Assembly (NCBI RefSeq): GCF_905397395.1
Contig: NZ_CAJPVH010000009.1
Span: forward strand, 1-64,000
Reading direction: 5' to 3'
Source: Cupriavidus campinensis
GTDB taxonomy: Bacteria; Pseudomonadota; Gammaproteobacteria; Burkholderiales; Burkholderiaceae
DNA length: 64,000 nt
Positions within the stretch are counted from its first letter, which is position 1, and every line of letters begins with the position of its first letter. Positions 33,307 to 41,619 of this stretch are shown piece after piece. The notes beneath the pieces were generated by a model. That model worked only from the letters and a program-made list of their open reading frames with translations. It made no database searches and was not told where the DNA came from. Position numbers and translations under genes: made by a program.

Positions 33307-34208
33307 TGCTGTGCGCCCCCTTGCTTGTGCATGTGCGGGCATGCCGCCGGCGGGTCGCCGATAAAGCCACGCGCCGACCAGAGTTCCGGAAACGGGATCT
33401 CCGCCATGGTCGGCACCAGCCAGGCAACGCCCTCGGAGCCGAAGTAGGCCGGGCGGGCGCCGAACGTGCGGCGCGTGGCCATCAGATGCAGGTGCTTCCA
33501 GGCGGAGAAGCCCTCCGCGACATCGGCCAGCGTCTCGCCGAGATGCTGGAGTTCGAGATGCTGGTGCGGGTCGGCATACACATCGCGCCATGCCTTCTCG
33601 ACGTCCTTGCTGGGCGTATAGGGTTGGCTGAAGTCGCGCTGGAACACGGCTGCCGGCACCGGGAAGCCGTGGCGGTCCAGGTAGCCGAGCACATCGTCGT
33701 AGACGCTCGGCTGGTGCAACGTCGTGTTGAGCTGGTCCCAGCGCGCGGGTTGCGGTTCGAAATGCTGCAGGTGCTCCCCCTGCTTGATACCGAGCAGGTA
33801 GACCATCTGCCGGTAGGTCCAGCCCTGCAGCGCGGTGTCCTTGCCGAACGTCGCCACCGCGCGCGACAGGATAGCCAGCAGGTCGGTAGGGGTCATCCAC
33901 GCCAGCGAGCGCCACGTGGCGTTGAGCGGCTCGTGATGGGCAACCACGCGTTGCAATGTCTTGATGGCCTGCGCCAGATCATTGGCCCGCAACTGCGCCT
34001 GGGCGATCCGCAGCTCCTTGATGATCAGCATCCAGTAAAGCTCGGACACCTGCACCGACGTGATCCATGCATGCTCGCCGGGATGATCGCTGACCGGGTG
34101 TTGCAGCGAGTGCAGCACGTCGGTGCGCATCCAGGCGCTGTAGGGCGTCTGCCCGGGGGAAGCGCTGGCCGGGGCGGCGCGCTCTGGCTTGACGGAGTCG
34201 TCCATCAT
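33303..34208 (-). CDS. Divergent tryptophan 2,3-dioxygenase-fold (heme-dependent aromatic oxygenase-like) protein
   Basis: A 301-residue all-helical protein related to tryptophan 2,3-dioxygenase. Matching blocks are YSAWMRTDVLHSLQHPVSDH, TSVQVSELYWMLIIKELRIA, GWTYRQMVYLLGIKQGEHL and WKHLHLMATRRTFG. His241 in the last block aligns with the proximal heme ligand. At the distal position, where the enzyme has His-Gln before ELW, this protein has Val-Gln, and the GTGGS-type loop is FGSEG, so it is unlikely to be a standard tryptophan dioxygenase. It sits between an amidase and a GST in the aromatic operon. A second ATG at 34205 is better spaced from AGGAG and may be the true start. Confidence 0.68.
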   Translation of the reverse strand: MMDDSVKPERAAPASASPGQTPYSAWMRTDVLHSLQHPVSDHPGEHAWITSVQVSELYWMLIIKELRIAQAQLRANDLAQAIKTLQRVVAHHEPLNATWRSLAWMTPTDLLAILSRAVATFGKDTALQGWTYRQMVYLLGIKQGEHLQHFEPQPARWDQLNTTLHQPSVYDDVLGYLDRHGFPVPAAVFQRDFSQPYTPSKDVEKAWRDVYADPHQHLELQHLGETLADVAEGFSAWKHLHLMATRRTFGARPAYFGSEGVAWLVPTMAEIPFPELWSARGFIGDPPAACPHMHKQGGAQQ

Positions 34209-34228
34209 TGTCTCCTGGTTGTGAGGGG

Positions 34229-35644
34229 TTAGATCTCGTGGGCCGTACCAGCCCGCAGCAGCAGTTCCATCTGCTGCGCGATCTGCAGCAGCGCGCCGTC
34301 GTCGCCCGGCTTGGCCACGACCTGCAATGCCGCAGGAAGACTGCAATCGCCGCTCGGCAATGGAATCGAGATGGCGGGAAACCCGGCGATGTTGAACGGC
34401 GCGGTGTACGTCATCAGCGCTTCGCGAACCGTGCCGGACCAGGCGCCGATCTCCACGGTGGCGGCACCAAGATAGGGGGCAACGCACGGGCAGGTCGGCA
34501 GCACGAGGTAGTCGACCGTCGACATCGCCTCGCGCAGCCTGGCCGTGAATTGCCGCCGGGTCTGCTGGGCCGCCGCGTAGCCGCTCAGGTCCATCGTCTC
34601 CGCGCGCCGCAATCGGTCGACGGTCTCGGGGTTGTAGTGCGTGGCGATGCGGTCCCGGTCGTTGCGCCGGAAGTGCTCGATGCCGCCCTCGATCAGTACG
34701 ATGTTCGCGAAGGCATCGAATGCGCCGTCGAACACGCCGGACGTGTCGACATTCACGCAGGCGAAGACCCGCCCCAGTCGTTCGATCGCACGCTCGAATG
34801 CCGCGGCGACAGCCGGGCTCGCCGGTACCGGCGCGATCTCCGGGATCACGCCAACGCGTGCGGACAGCCACGCATCGCTTTCGGGCACCTCGATGTGAAG
34901 GGCATCGGCCAGCAACAACACATCGTCGACCTGCGCGCCAAGCAGGCCAACGTGGTCGCACGAGGGCGCCAGCGGAAACACGCCACGCGTGGAGAACGTA
35001 TCGAACGTCGGCTTGTAGCCGACCACGCCGCACAGCGCGGCGGGAATACGCACGGAGCCGCCGGTATCGGTGCCCACCCCGGCCATGACCGCACCATAGG
35101 CGATCGCCGCCGCGGCGCCGCCGCTGGAACCGCCCGGGATACGTGTGCGGTCGAGCGGGTTCAGCGTATCGCCAAACCTTGCGCTGGCGGTGGTCACGCC
35201 CCACGCGAACTCATGGGTCGTGGTCTTGCCGACGACGATCGCGCCCCGCTCCGTCAGCGCTTTCACGATGTCGGCGTCGGCGGCAGGCAGGTGCCCGAGG
35301 TAGGCCGCCGAACCGTAGCGGGTCTCCATGCCCTTGGTGTCGATCAGGTCCTTGATCGCGATGGGCAGCCCTTCCAGCGGCCGCTGCCGATTCTCGGCGT
35401 AGCGACGGTCACTCTCCGCCGCCGCCTTGAGCGCGCGGTCCCAGTCGATGGTCGAGAATGCATTGACGGCTCGCTTGCTGGCTTCCGCCTCGTGGAGCGC
35501 CTGCTCCGCCAGCGCCGTCGCGGATACCTGCCGCGTCGCCAGGGCGTCGAGCGACCTGCGCAGCCCGGCTGGTTGCGTGGCCGCGCGGGCCGACTGCAGC
35601 AGATCACGGTGATGAAGGTCGGGATGGATGTCAGGATGGGTCAT
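34229..35644 (-). CDS. Amidase-signature family hydrolase
   Basis: A 471-residue amidase. The catalytic Lys lies in LPIAIKDLIDTKG and the two serines in IPGGSSGGAAAAIAYG and GTDTGGSVRIPAALCG, giving the Ser-cisSer-Lys triad. C-terminal LVLPTCPCVAP also fits. It would hydrolyse an amide, possibly releasing a carboxylic acid or an aryl amine that enters the ring-degrading module. Its ATG overlaps the maleylacetate reductase stop by 4 bases, and a GTG at 35650 is an alternative start. The substrate is unknown; the setting suggests an aromatic or dicarboxylic amide. Confidence 0.85.
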   Translation of the reverse strand: MTHPDIHPDLHHRDLLQSARAATQPAGLRRSLDALATRQVSATALAEQALHEAEASKRAVNAFSTIDWDRALKAAAESDRRYAENRQRPLEGLPIAIKDLIDTKGMETRYGSAAYLGHLPAADADIVKALTERGAIVVGKTTTHEFAWGVTTASARFGDTLNPLDRTRIPGGSSGGAAAAIAYGAVMAGVGTDTGGSVRIPAALCGVVGYKPTFDTFSTRGVFPLAPSCDHVGLLGAQVDDVLLLADALHIEVPESDAWLSARVGVIPEIAPVPASPAVAAAFERAIERLGRVFACVNVDTSGVFDGAFDAFANIVLIEGGIEHFRRNDRDRIATHYNPETVDRLRRAETMDLSGYAAAQQTRRQFTARLREAMSTVDYLVLPTCPCVAPYLGAATVEIGAWSGTVREALMTYTAPFNIAGFPAISIPLPSGDCSLPAALQVVAKPGDDGALLQIAQQMELLLRAGTAHEI

Positions 35645-36762
35645 CACCACATGCTCTCCAGCAGTGCATCGAGCTTCTGTCCGGCGTGGTCGCCCAGGTC
35701 ACCGACCTCGGCGGGATAGTTCTGCTTCAGCAACGCCGCCACCTCGGACAGCTTCGCGCGGTCGAAATCGAAGGCGGCGAGCCGGCTCGGCAAGGCCAGG
35801 GCGTCCACGACATGCGCAATGCGGTTGGCCAGTGAAGTGGCAGCCGTTGCGTGCCCCGTACCGGAAGCGAAGATGCCGAACTTGTCGCCATAGGCATCGG
35901 CGCAGGCGCGAATGACGGGCGCCAGCGTGATGCACGAGGTCATGCTGTGTGGCAGCCCGAACGTGCCGCCCAGGATGTGCCCGATGCGATGGCTCAGTCC
36001 GTAGATGACCGACGCGGGATAGAAGTAGCACTGCCAGGCACCAAGCTGGAGCTGCAGCAGGTCGTCGGCCGAGACCAGGCCGCGCGCGATGGCTTCCCGT
36101 GTCTCAAGCTGCGGCGGCCACTTCTCCAGCACGGCGAGGAAGCGCTCGACGCCCCGCGCGGCCAGGATCGCGTGCGGATGATCCACGCCCACCCTGCGCA
36201 TCCCTTCCACCGCGTGGTCGATACCCTTGATGGCCGAGCTCAGCAGTAGCGCGCGGGGGGTATCGATGACCAGGCGCGGATCGATGGCCACGATCTTGGG
36301 CGCCGTTTCACGCACGGCGTAGCTACGCTTGAATTTCTGCGGACCATCCGTCTCCGTCACACCGAAGTAGTGGGAGAACTCGGAGCCGGACAAGGTGGTC
36401 GGGAAGGCCGCGATGGGCAGGTAGCGCCCGGTCTGCTTGAAGTGCTCGTAGGAGACCGCCTTCGCTGCGTCGAGCACCGAGCCCCCGCCCAGCGCGACGA
36501 TGGACCCCGCGTCACGCGTGAGGCACGCTTGCAGGCCGTCGCGCACGGCGAAGTCCGGCACATGCGGTGGCAGGTCGATAAAAGACCCCACGCCATCCCG
36601 GATGCCCGGCTTCAGGATGTCACGATGCAATGATTCGAGGAACCCGACCGTGAAGGTGATCGGGCGGCGGATGCCGCGGTCTCCCAGCGACGCGGCAACT
36701 TCCTCCAGGATGTCGTGTCCCCAGACAATCTCTTCTTGCGGCAGGCATTTCAACTGGTTCAT
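35644..36762 (-). CDS. Maleylacetate reductase (iron-containing alcohol dehydrogenase superfamily)
   Basis: A 372-residue protein, close to the 350-360 of known maleylacetate reductases. The dinucleotide-binding loop is SIVALGGGSVLDAAKAVSYEH; PIAAFPTTLSGSEFS follows, and GIDHAVEG plus HRIGHILGGTFGLPHS carry the histidines of the active site. It would reduce maleylacetate to 3-oxoadipate, funnelling ring-cleavage products to central metabolism. The ATG at 36762 is preceded by TTGGAG and begins the homologous region; readings further upstream look non-coding. First gene of a four-gene operon with the amidase, TDO-like and GST genes. Confidence 0.8.
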   Translation of the reverse strand: MNQLKCLPQEEIVWGHDILEEVAASLGDRGIRRPITFTVGFLESLHRDILKPGIRDGVGSFIDLPPHVPDFAVRDGLQACLTRDAGSIVALGGGSVLDAAKAVSYEHFKQTGRYLPIAAFPTTLSGSEFSHYFGVTETDGPQKFKRSYAVRETAPKIVAIDPRLVIDTPRALLLSSAIKGIDHAVEGMRRVGVDHPHAILAARGVERFLAVLEKWPPQLETREAIARGLVSADDLLQLQLGAWQCYFYPASVIYGLSHRIGHILGGTFGLPHSMTSCITLAPVIRACADAYGDKFGIFASGTGHATAATSLANRIAHVVDALALPSRLAAFDFDRAKLSEVAALLKQNYPAEVGDLGDHAGQKLDALLESMW

Positions 36763-37129
36763 CCACTCGCTCCAACGTATGTCGCATGCAATCGATGCAA
36801 GGATCTCGAGTGAGAAGATAGGCGATCCGGATTCAGCCGTGCGCGCGGCTTTCAGGAACATTGCGTCCATGAATATGGACGCCGGAATGCATGCATTGGC
36901 GCGCGCTTGCCAGCGGTGCATCGCGGCGATGTAGCGGTGCAAGCGGCATATTTTTCGTCCCACTTGCACAGGTAAACCCTCAGAGATCGGCACCGTCTTC
37001 ACGCATGGCGCGCCGGTGCGGTGCATCGTTCATCGTTCTCGGACGAAGCATGCAAAGATCGCCATCTTTTCAGCGTCCACCACACGGCTATGATTTTTTC
37101 ACCGCGACCCCCACATGGAGAAAAGAGCG
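36763..37129. other. Divergent promoter region between maleylacetate reductase and nitroreductase genes
   Basis: 367 bases without a credible gene. It holds two palindromes near 36863-36897, several GGTGCA-type short repeats (around 36915-36940 and 37015-37025) and an AT-rich patch near 36948-36956. Two divergent promoters are expected, but no clear -35/-10 pair could be fixed by eye. Confidence 0.5.
36863..36897. promoter_or_regulatory. Two adjacent palindromes, candidate operator
   Basis: A perfect 8-base-pair dyad, GCGTCCAT and ATGGACGC around GAAT (36863-36882), is followed 3 bases later by a 12-base palindrome AATGCATGCATT (36886-36897). They lie about 100-135 bases before the maleylacetate reductase ATG, a position suited to a dimeric or tetrameric regulator. 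Confidence 0.5.
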
Positions 37130-37879
37130 ATGGAAATGGAATTGGAGGCTGAGATGGAGACGGCGATGAACACAGAGACGGGCACGGAGATGAGCACGGC
37201 GGCGACCCGGTTCACGGAGACACTGATTCGAGGACGCCGCAGCAAGCGTGCGTTCCTCGACCGGCCGGTGCCGCTCCGGACGGTGCGGGATATCCTCTCG
37301 GTGGCGAAGTACGCGCCGAGTTCAAGCAACACGCAACCGTGGAAATGCTATGTCCTGACCGGCAGCGCACGCGAGCGCATCACCACCGCCGCGGTCGACG
37401 CCTATCGCGCCGGCCCGGACACACTGGCCCACGAGTATCCGTTCTTTCCCAAGGATCTGCCGGCGCCGTATTCGTCGCGTTTCAACATGTTCCGCGGCAT
37501 GCTCGGCGACGCGCAGGGCGTGGCCCGGAGCGATATCGCCGGACGCCGGCGCGACGTGGAACGCCAGTTCCGCTTCTTCGACGCGCCGGTCGGGCTGATC
37601 TTTACGATGGACCGATGCCTGGAATGGGCCAGCTTCCTCTGCTACGGCTGCTTCCTCCAGAACGTCATGCTGGCCGCGCGCGCGGAAGGGCTGGATACCT
37701 GCCCGCAGCAGATCTGGTCGCTGCAATCCGACGTGCTCCGCAAGGGCCTCGGTATTCCCGACTGCGAGATGGTGGTGGCCGGCATGTCGCTGGGTTATGC
37801 GGACAACAGCGTGCCCGAAAACAACATGGCTCTTCAGCGGCTTGAACTCGACGCCTTTGTCTCGTTCATCGACAACTGA
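37130..37879 (+). CDS. Nitroreductase-family flavoprotein
   Basis: A 249-residue FMN-dependent nitroreductase. RRSKRAFLDRPVPLRTVRDIL and AKYAPSSSNTQPWKCYVL are the family's FMN-binding start; EWASFLCYGCFLQNVMLAARAEGLDTCP lies in the centre and the C-terminus carries the usual GYADNSVPENN. It would reduce nitro groups or quinones with NAD(P)H. It is divergent from the maleylacetate reductase operon, which suits nitroaromatic or aminophenol entry to that pathway. The N-terminal 25 residues are a low-complexity Met/Glu/Thr stretch. ATGs at 37115 and 37190 are also possible starts, the latter removing the stretch. Confidence 0.85.
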   Translation: MEMELEAEMETAMNTETGTEMSTAATRFTETLIRGRRSKRAFLDRPVPLRTVRDILSVAKYAPSSSNTQPWKCYVLTGSARERITTAAVDAYRAGPDTLAHEYPFFPKDLPAPYSSRFNMFRGMLGDAQGVARSDIAGRRRDVERQFRFFDAPVGLIFTMDRCLEWASFLCYGCFLQNVMLAARAEGLDTCPQQIWSLQSDVLRKGLGIPDCEMVVAGMSLGYADNSVPENNMALQRLELDAFVSFIDN

Positions 37880-37889
37880 AGCTGGCAAG

Positions 37890-38717
37890 TCACGCAAAGC
37901 TGCCGCCCGCCACCATCGTCACCAGCACCAGGGCGAGCAGCGCGATATACGTGACGGCGTGGACGCGGTCGGGGATGCGGCCGATCCACCGCGCCGCCAG
38001 CCGGATACCCGCCCAGGAACCGGCCGCCAGCACGACGAACGCCAGCAGATCGACATACCCGGCGTGGCCGGGCCCGAAGCTCGCGCCGTGCCGCCAGGCC
38101 AGCGCGACGTAGGTGGCGGTGGCCGCCACCGCCATCGGCAATGACAGCGGGTTGGCCACCGCCGTCGCCTGCGTCATGGTGGCGCCGCGCCGGCGCATCA
38201 GCGGCACGGTCATCACGCTGCCGCCAACCCCCAGGAAGGCGGCAATCGCCCCGATACCGACGCCGATGGCGGCCGTGGCGGCTGCCGTCAGCGGCCGCGC
38301 GGTGCCCGGGCCGACACGCATGAATCCGGGGCGCAGCGTGCTGTCCAGGATCGTCGCGGCCAGATAGGCGACGAACGCCCACCGCACCCAATCGCTGCTG
38401 AGCCAGCTCGCGGCGGCGGCACCAGCAACGGCGCCAACGGCGATATAGGCGCCCATCGCCCGGATGCGCGGCCAGTCCAGATTGCCGGCGCGATGATGGC
38501 GCCACGTGGCCATGGACGCGCCAAAGATCATCACGCACGACGACGTGGCCACGGCGATCTGCATCGCCGCCTGCGCCACAGCGCTGCCGGCCGCGTGCGT
38601 CATCGTGAGCATCGTATAAAGCAGCGGCACCACGACAAAGCCACCGCCAAAGCCAAACAGCACCGTCGTCACGCCGGCAAGGCCGCCGCAGATCATGAGT
38701 ACCGCGTACATCGACAT
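37890..38717 (-). CDS. TauE/SafE-family membrane permease
   Basis: A 275-residue membrane protein with about eight predicted helices in two similar halves. VTTVLFGFGGGFVVVPLLY near the start and GIGAIAAFLGVGGSVMTVPLM in the middle are the paired glycine-rich loops of TauE/SafE permeases. The family moves sulfonates, sulfite or other organic anions. It is convergent with the nitroreductase gene and divergent from an AraC regulator across 116 bases. The substrate may be a sulfonate or an acid linked to the neighbouring catabolic genes, but this is inference. The ATG at 38717 follows GAGGG. Confidence 0.85.
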   Translation of the reverse strand: MSMYAVLMICGGLAGVTTVLFGFGGGFVVVPLLYTMLTMTHAAGSAVAQAAMQIAVATSSCVMIFGASMATWRHHRAGNLDWPRIRAMGAYIAVGAVAGAAAASWLSSDWVRWAFVAYLAATILDSTLRPGFMRVGPGTARPLTAAATAAIGVGIGAIAAFLGVGGSVMTVPLMRRRGATMTQATAVANPLSLPMAVAATATYVALAWRHGASFGPGHAGYVDLLAFVVLAAGSWAGIRLAARWIGRIPDRVHAVTYIALLALVLVTMVAGGSFA

Positions 38718-38833
38718 CGTCAACCCTCGTTTCCCATCGAATGGATCATGACGATACGGCGGTCGTCGCTGGCAAACTTGCGAGGTTTGGACAATAATCT
38801 TCGAGATTCTGCCAACGCTTCCGCGGCGCCCAC

Positions 38834-39604
38834 ATGCTCAATGTTCCGCTCGACAGCGTCGATGCCAGCCCGTGTGCCGCGCTGGCCATCGGCACCGATT
38901 ACAGCTTCGGCACGCTACTCGATACGCACAGCCACCGCCGCGCCCAGTTCCTGTATGGCATGACGGGATTGATGGAGGTGGGCACCGAAGAAGGTGCGTG
39001 GGTGGTGCCGCCCTATACGGGCGTGTGGATTCCTGCGGGGAAGCCGCATCGGGTCCGCATGAATGGTGTCAGTACGCGCAGCGTCTACGTGCTGCCGGAG
39101 TCCGCGCCGCGCAGCAGTCCAGGCTGCGAGGTGCTGGTGGTCAGCCCCTTACTGCATGCGTTGCTGCTGGCTTCGTCAGACGTGCCCGCGCACTACGCGG
39201 CAGACAGTCGCGAAGGGGCCCTGATGCAGCTGATCCTGTTCGAATTGAATCGCGCGCCGACCTTGCCGCTGTTTGCGCCCATGCCGCGCGACCCGGCGCT
39301 AGCCAAGCTCTGCGCGGCACTGCTGGCGCACCCCGATATCCGCGCATCTGCCGACGACTGGGCGCGGCAACTGCATTGCAGCCCGCGCACGTTTGCGCGC
39401 CTGTTCCAACAGCAAACCGGGATGCCGTTCGGCGCGTGGCGCCAGCAGGCGTGCCTGTTGGCTGCGCTGTCCCGCCTGTCGGCCGGCACGCCCGTTACAG
39501 AGGTGGCGCTCGATCTCGGCTACGACAGCCCTAGCGCGTTCTCGACGATGTTCCGCAAGGCCCTGGGCGTGCCGCCCTCCTCGTTCCTGACATGGCATCC
39601 GTGA
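38834..39604 (+). CDS. AraC-family regulator with N-terminal cupin
   Basis: A 256-residue regulator. An N-terminal AraC-type cupin (about 15-90) has LDTHSHRRAQFLYGMTGLME and PPYTGVWIPAGKPHRVRM. The two-HTH AraC DNA-binding domain (about 155-256) contains WARQLHCSPRTFARLFQQQTG and VALDLGYDSPSAFSTMFRKALG. It is divergent from the TauE-like permease, so it probably controls that gene. Its stop is 7 bases from the convergent XRE-cupin gene. No operator could be fixed in the short 116-base region. Confidence 0.9.
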   Translation: MLNVPLDSVDASPCAALAIGTDYSFGTLLDTHSHRRAQFLYGMTGLMEVGTEEGAWVVPPYTGVWIPAGKPHRVRMNGVSTRSVYVLPESAPRSSPGCEVLVVSPLLHALLLASSDVPAHYAADSREGALMQLILFELNRAPTLPLFAPMPRDPALAKLCAALLAHPDIRASADDWARQLHCSPRTFARLFQQQTGMPFGAWRQQACLLAALSRLSAGTPVTEVALDLGYDSPSAFSTMFRKALGVPPSSFLTWHP

Positions 39605-39611
39605 TGGCCCG

Positions 39612-40205
39612 CTAGAACGTCGCCGGTGAATTCACCCAGAGCACCTTGGCCACGACGTCGCCGACGTTGCGGTAGCCGTGCGGCACCTGGCTCGAGAATG
39701 TGAACGCATCCCCCGGGCCGATCAGGTAGACATCGTCCCCGAGCATCAACTCAAGCTTGCCTTCCAGCACGTAGCCGACTTCCTCGCCCTGATGCTCGAT
39801 CTGGCCGTCACTGGCTTCGCCCGGCCAGACGATGTGGATGTTGGCCTGCAGCAGGCCGCCGCGCTTGGGCAACACCACCCGTTCGAGCGCCACGCCCCCC
39901 ACGCGGATGACGGGCCGCTCGCCATGACGGAGGATCGGGGACTGATGCGCATCATCCTCGCTGGTGAGCGCGCCGATATTGGTGTCGAGCGCCACGGCCA
40001 GCCGGTGAAGCGTGGTGAATGACGGCGTGGCCAGGCCGCGCTCGACCTTTGAAATCAGGCTTTCGGAGCAACCGGCCTTGTTCGCCAGTTGCAACAGGGT
40101 ATAGCCGGCCACCAGTCGCGCGTGGCGCAGCTTGACACCAAGCGTCAGGGTGGCCGACTTGCTGTCGACCGGTTCTTGCGGGATCGGGCTCGCGGTCTTT
40201 GCCAT
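39612..40205 (-). CDS. XRE-family regulator with C-terminal cupin
   Basis: A 197-residue protein. An N-terminal lambda-repressor-like HTH (about 22-77; KLRHARLVAGYTLLQLANKA, SLISKVERGLATPSF) is followed by a cupin (about 110-190; GEEVGYVLEGKLELMLGDDV, GDAFTFSSQVPHGYRN). This plan is common for regulators of amino acid, polyamine and amide catabolism that sense a small molecule in the cupin. It is the last gene of the ABC importer/amidase/amidohydrolase run, 52 bases after the amidohydrolase, so probably its autoregulator. A GTG at 40241 would add 12 residues. Neither start has a strong ribosome site. Confidence 0.88.
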   Translation of the reverse strand: MAKTASPIPQEPVDSKSATLTLGVKLRHARLVAGYTLLQLANKAGCSESLISKVERGLATPSFTTLHRLAVALDTNIGALTSEDDAHQSPILRHGERPVIRVGGVALERVVLPKRGGLLQANIHIVWPGEASDGQIEHQGEEVGYVLEGKLELMLGDDVYLIGPGDAFTFSSQVPHGYRNVGDVVAKVLWVNSPATF

Positions 40206-40257
40206 GCGGGCTTTTTGATTGGGATTCAAAGGGGCGGCCACGCTGCGCCGGAGTCTG

Positions 40258-41607
40258 TCACGGCCGGCGGCAGGCCAGTTCGGCGACAGTGTACGCCAGC
40301 GCCTGCGCGCCCAGGAACAGGTCCGTGGCGTCGGTCTCCTCCGCGGCGTTGTGGCTGATGCCGTCCTTGCTCGGCACGAAGATCATCGCGGTCGGGCAAT
40401 GATCGGCCAGGTACATGGCATCGTGAAAGGCGCCGGACGTGAGCCGCATGGGTGGCGCACGGCCCGCAAGCTGGCTGGCCCGCGCGCAGGCGCGCTGGAT
40501 GGATGCCAGCATCGCTTCGGGAAAATACGTCGGGCCTCGATGGAAGAAGCGCGTGATCGCCACGTCAGAGGCCGGGGCATGACGCGTGCAGGCCAGCCGC
40601 AGCGCTGCCTCGGCGCGATCGAGGGCGGCGTCGTCCAGGCAGCGCATGTCCACGGTGAAGGTCACCTTGCCCGGGATGGTGTTGACCGAATTCGGTACCA
40701 CCGCCCATTGGCCAAGCGTCAGGCGCAGCTCCGGCGCGCCCGTTGACCCCGTTGACCCCGGTTCGCGCGGTGCCAACGCATAGAGGTCCTGCGCGATGGC
40801 GACGGCCACGGCCATCGCATCGCGCCGCACGGCCATCGGCGTGGTGCCGGCGTGCGCCATGGTGCCCGCGCACTCCACGCGGAACCAGCGCACCGCCTGG
40901 ATGCCGGTGACGACCCCGAGCGGCACGGCGGCCGCCTCCAGCACGGGGCCCTGCTCGATATGGAGTTCCACGCAGGCGGACATCGGTCGCGCCATCGGCA
41001 CGCGCTCCACGTCAGGACTGGCGGCCAGCGCCGCGTCCAGTGCATCGCCAAATCGAACGCCAGCCTGATCGGCGGCATCGCGATAGCCGGCCAGCCGCGC
41101 CGGATCGACAAAGGCGCTGGAGCCCATCGCGCCGGGCCCGAAGCGGCTGCCCTCCTCGTTGGTCCAGGACACCACCTCGATGGGCCGCACCGTTTCAATG
41201 CCAGCCGCGTTGAGCGCTGCAATCACTTCGAGGCCCGCCAGTACGCCATACGCACCATCGTACTTGCCGCCCACGGGCTGGGTATCGGCATGACTCCCGG
41301 TCAGCACGGGAGGCAGTTCCTCGGTGCCGGCCCGCCGGAAGAACAGGTTTCCGCAATCGTCGATGCTGACCTGGCAGCCCAGTGCGCGCGCCTGATCCAC
41401 AAGATGGCGGCGCGCCGACAGGTCGATCGCCGTCAGCGTTTCGCGCGACACGCCGCCGTCGTCACGACCGCCAAACTGCGCCAGGGCAGCGAGCGATGCC
41501 GCCAGGCGACTGGCGTCGACATGATCCTGTGCCCGTTCCGCGACGGCCTGTACGGCGCTGTCCACGATGCCCTCGGTATCCTTGGGCTGATGCAAGCGAT
41601 TCAACAT
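40258..41607 (-). CDS. M20-type Zn-dependent amidohydrolase (N-carbamoyl-amino acid hydrolase/allantoate-type)
   Basis: A 449-residue protein of the HyuC/AmaB/AllC branch of peptidase M20. Metal-ligand motifs are LTGSHADTQPVGGKYDGAYG and VVSWTNEEGSRFGPGAMGS; ELHIEQGPVLE and AHAGTTPMAVRRDA complete the family pattern. These enzymes split N-carbamoyl amino acids, beta-ureidopropionate or allantoate, releasing ammonia and CO2. It follows an amidase by 12 bases in an ABC-importer operon, suggesting breakdown of an imported ureide or N-carbamoyl amide. It is 30-40 residues longer at the N-terminus than common members, so a later start is possible. Confidence 0.85.
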   Translation of the reverse strand: MLNRLHQPKDTEGIVDSAVQAVAERAQDHVDASRLAASLAALAQFGGRDDGGVSRETLTAIDLSARRHLVDQARALGCQVSIDDCGNLFFRRAGTEELPPVLTGSHADTQPVGGKYDGAYGVLAGLEVIAALNAAGIETVRPIEVVSWTNEEGSRFGPGAMGSSAFVDPARLAGYRDAADQAGVRFGDALDAALAASPDVERVPMARPMSACVELHIEQGPVLEAAAVPLGVVTGIQAVRWFRVECAGTMAHAGTTPMAVRRDAMAVAVAIAQDLYALAPREPGSTGSTGAPELRLTLGQWAVVPNSVNTIPGKVTFTVDMRCLDDAALDRAEAALRLACTRHAPASDVAITRFFHRGPTYFPEAMLASIQRACARASQLAGRAPPMRLTSGAFHDAMYLADHCPTAMIFVPSKDGISHNAAEETDATDLFLGAQALAYTVAELACRRP

Positions 41608-41619
41608 GTTCTCCTGATG

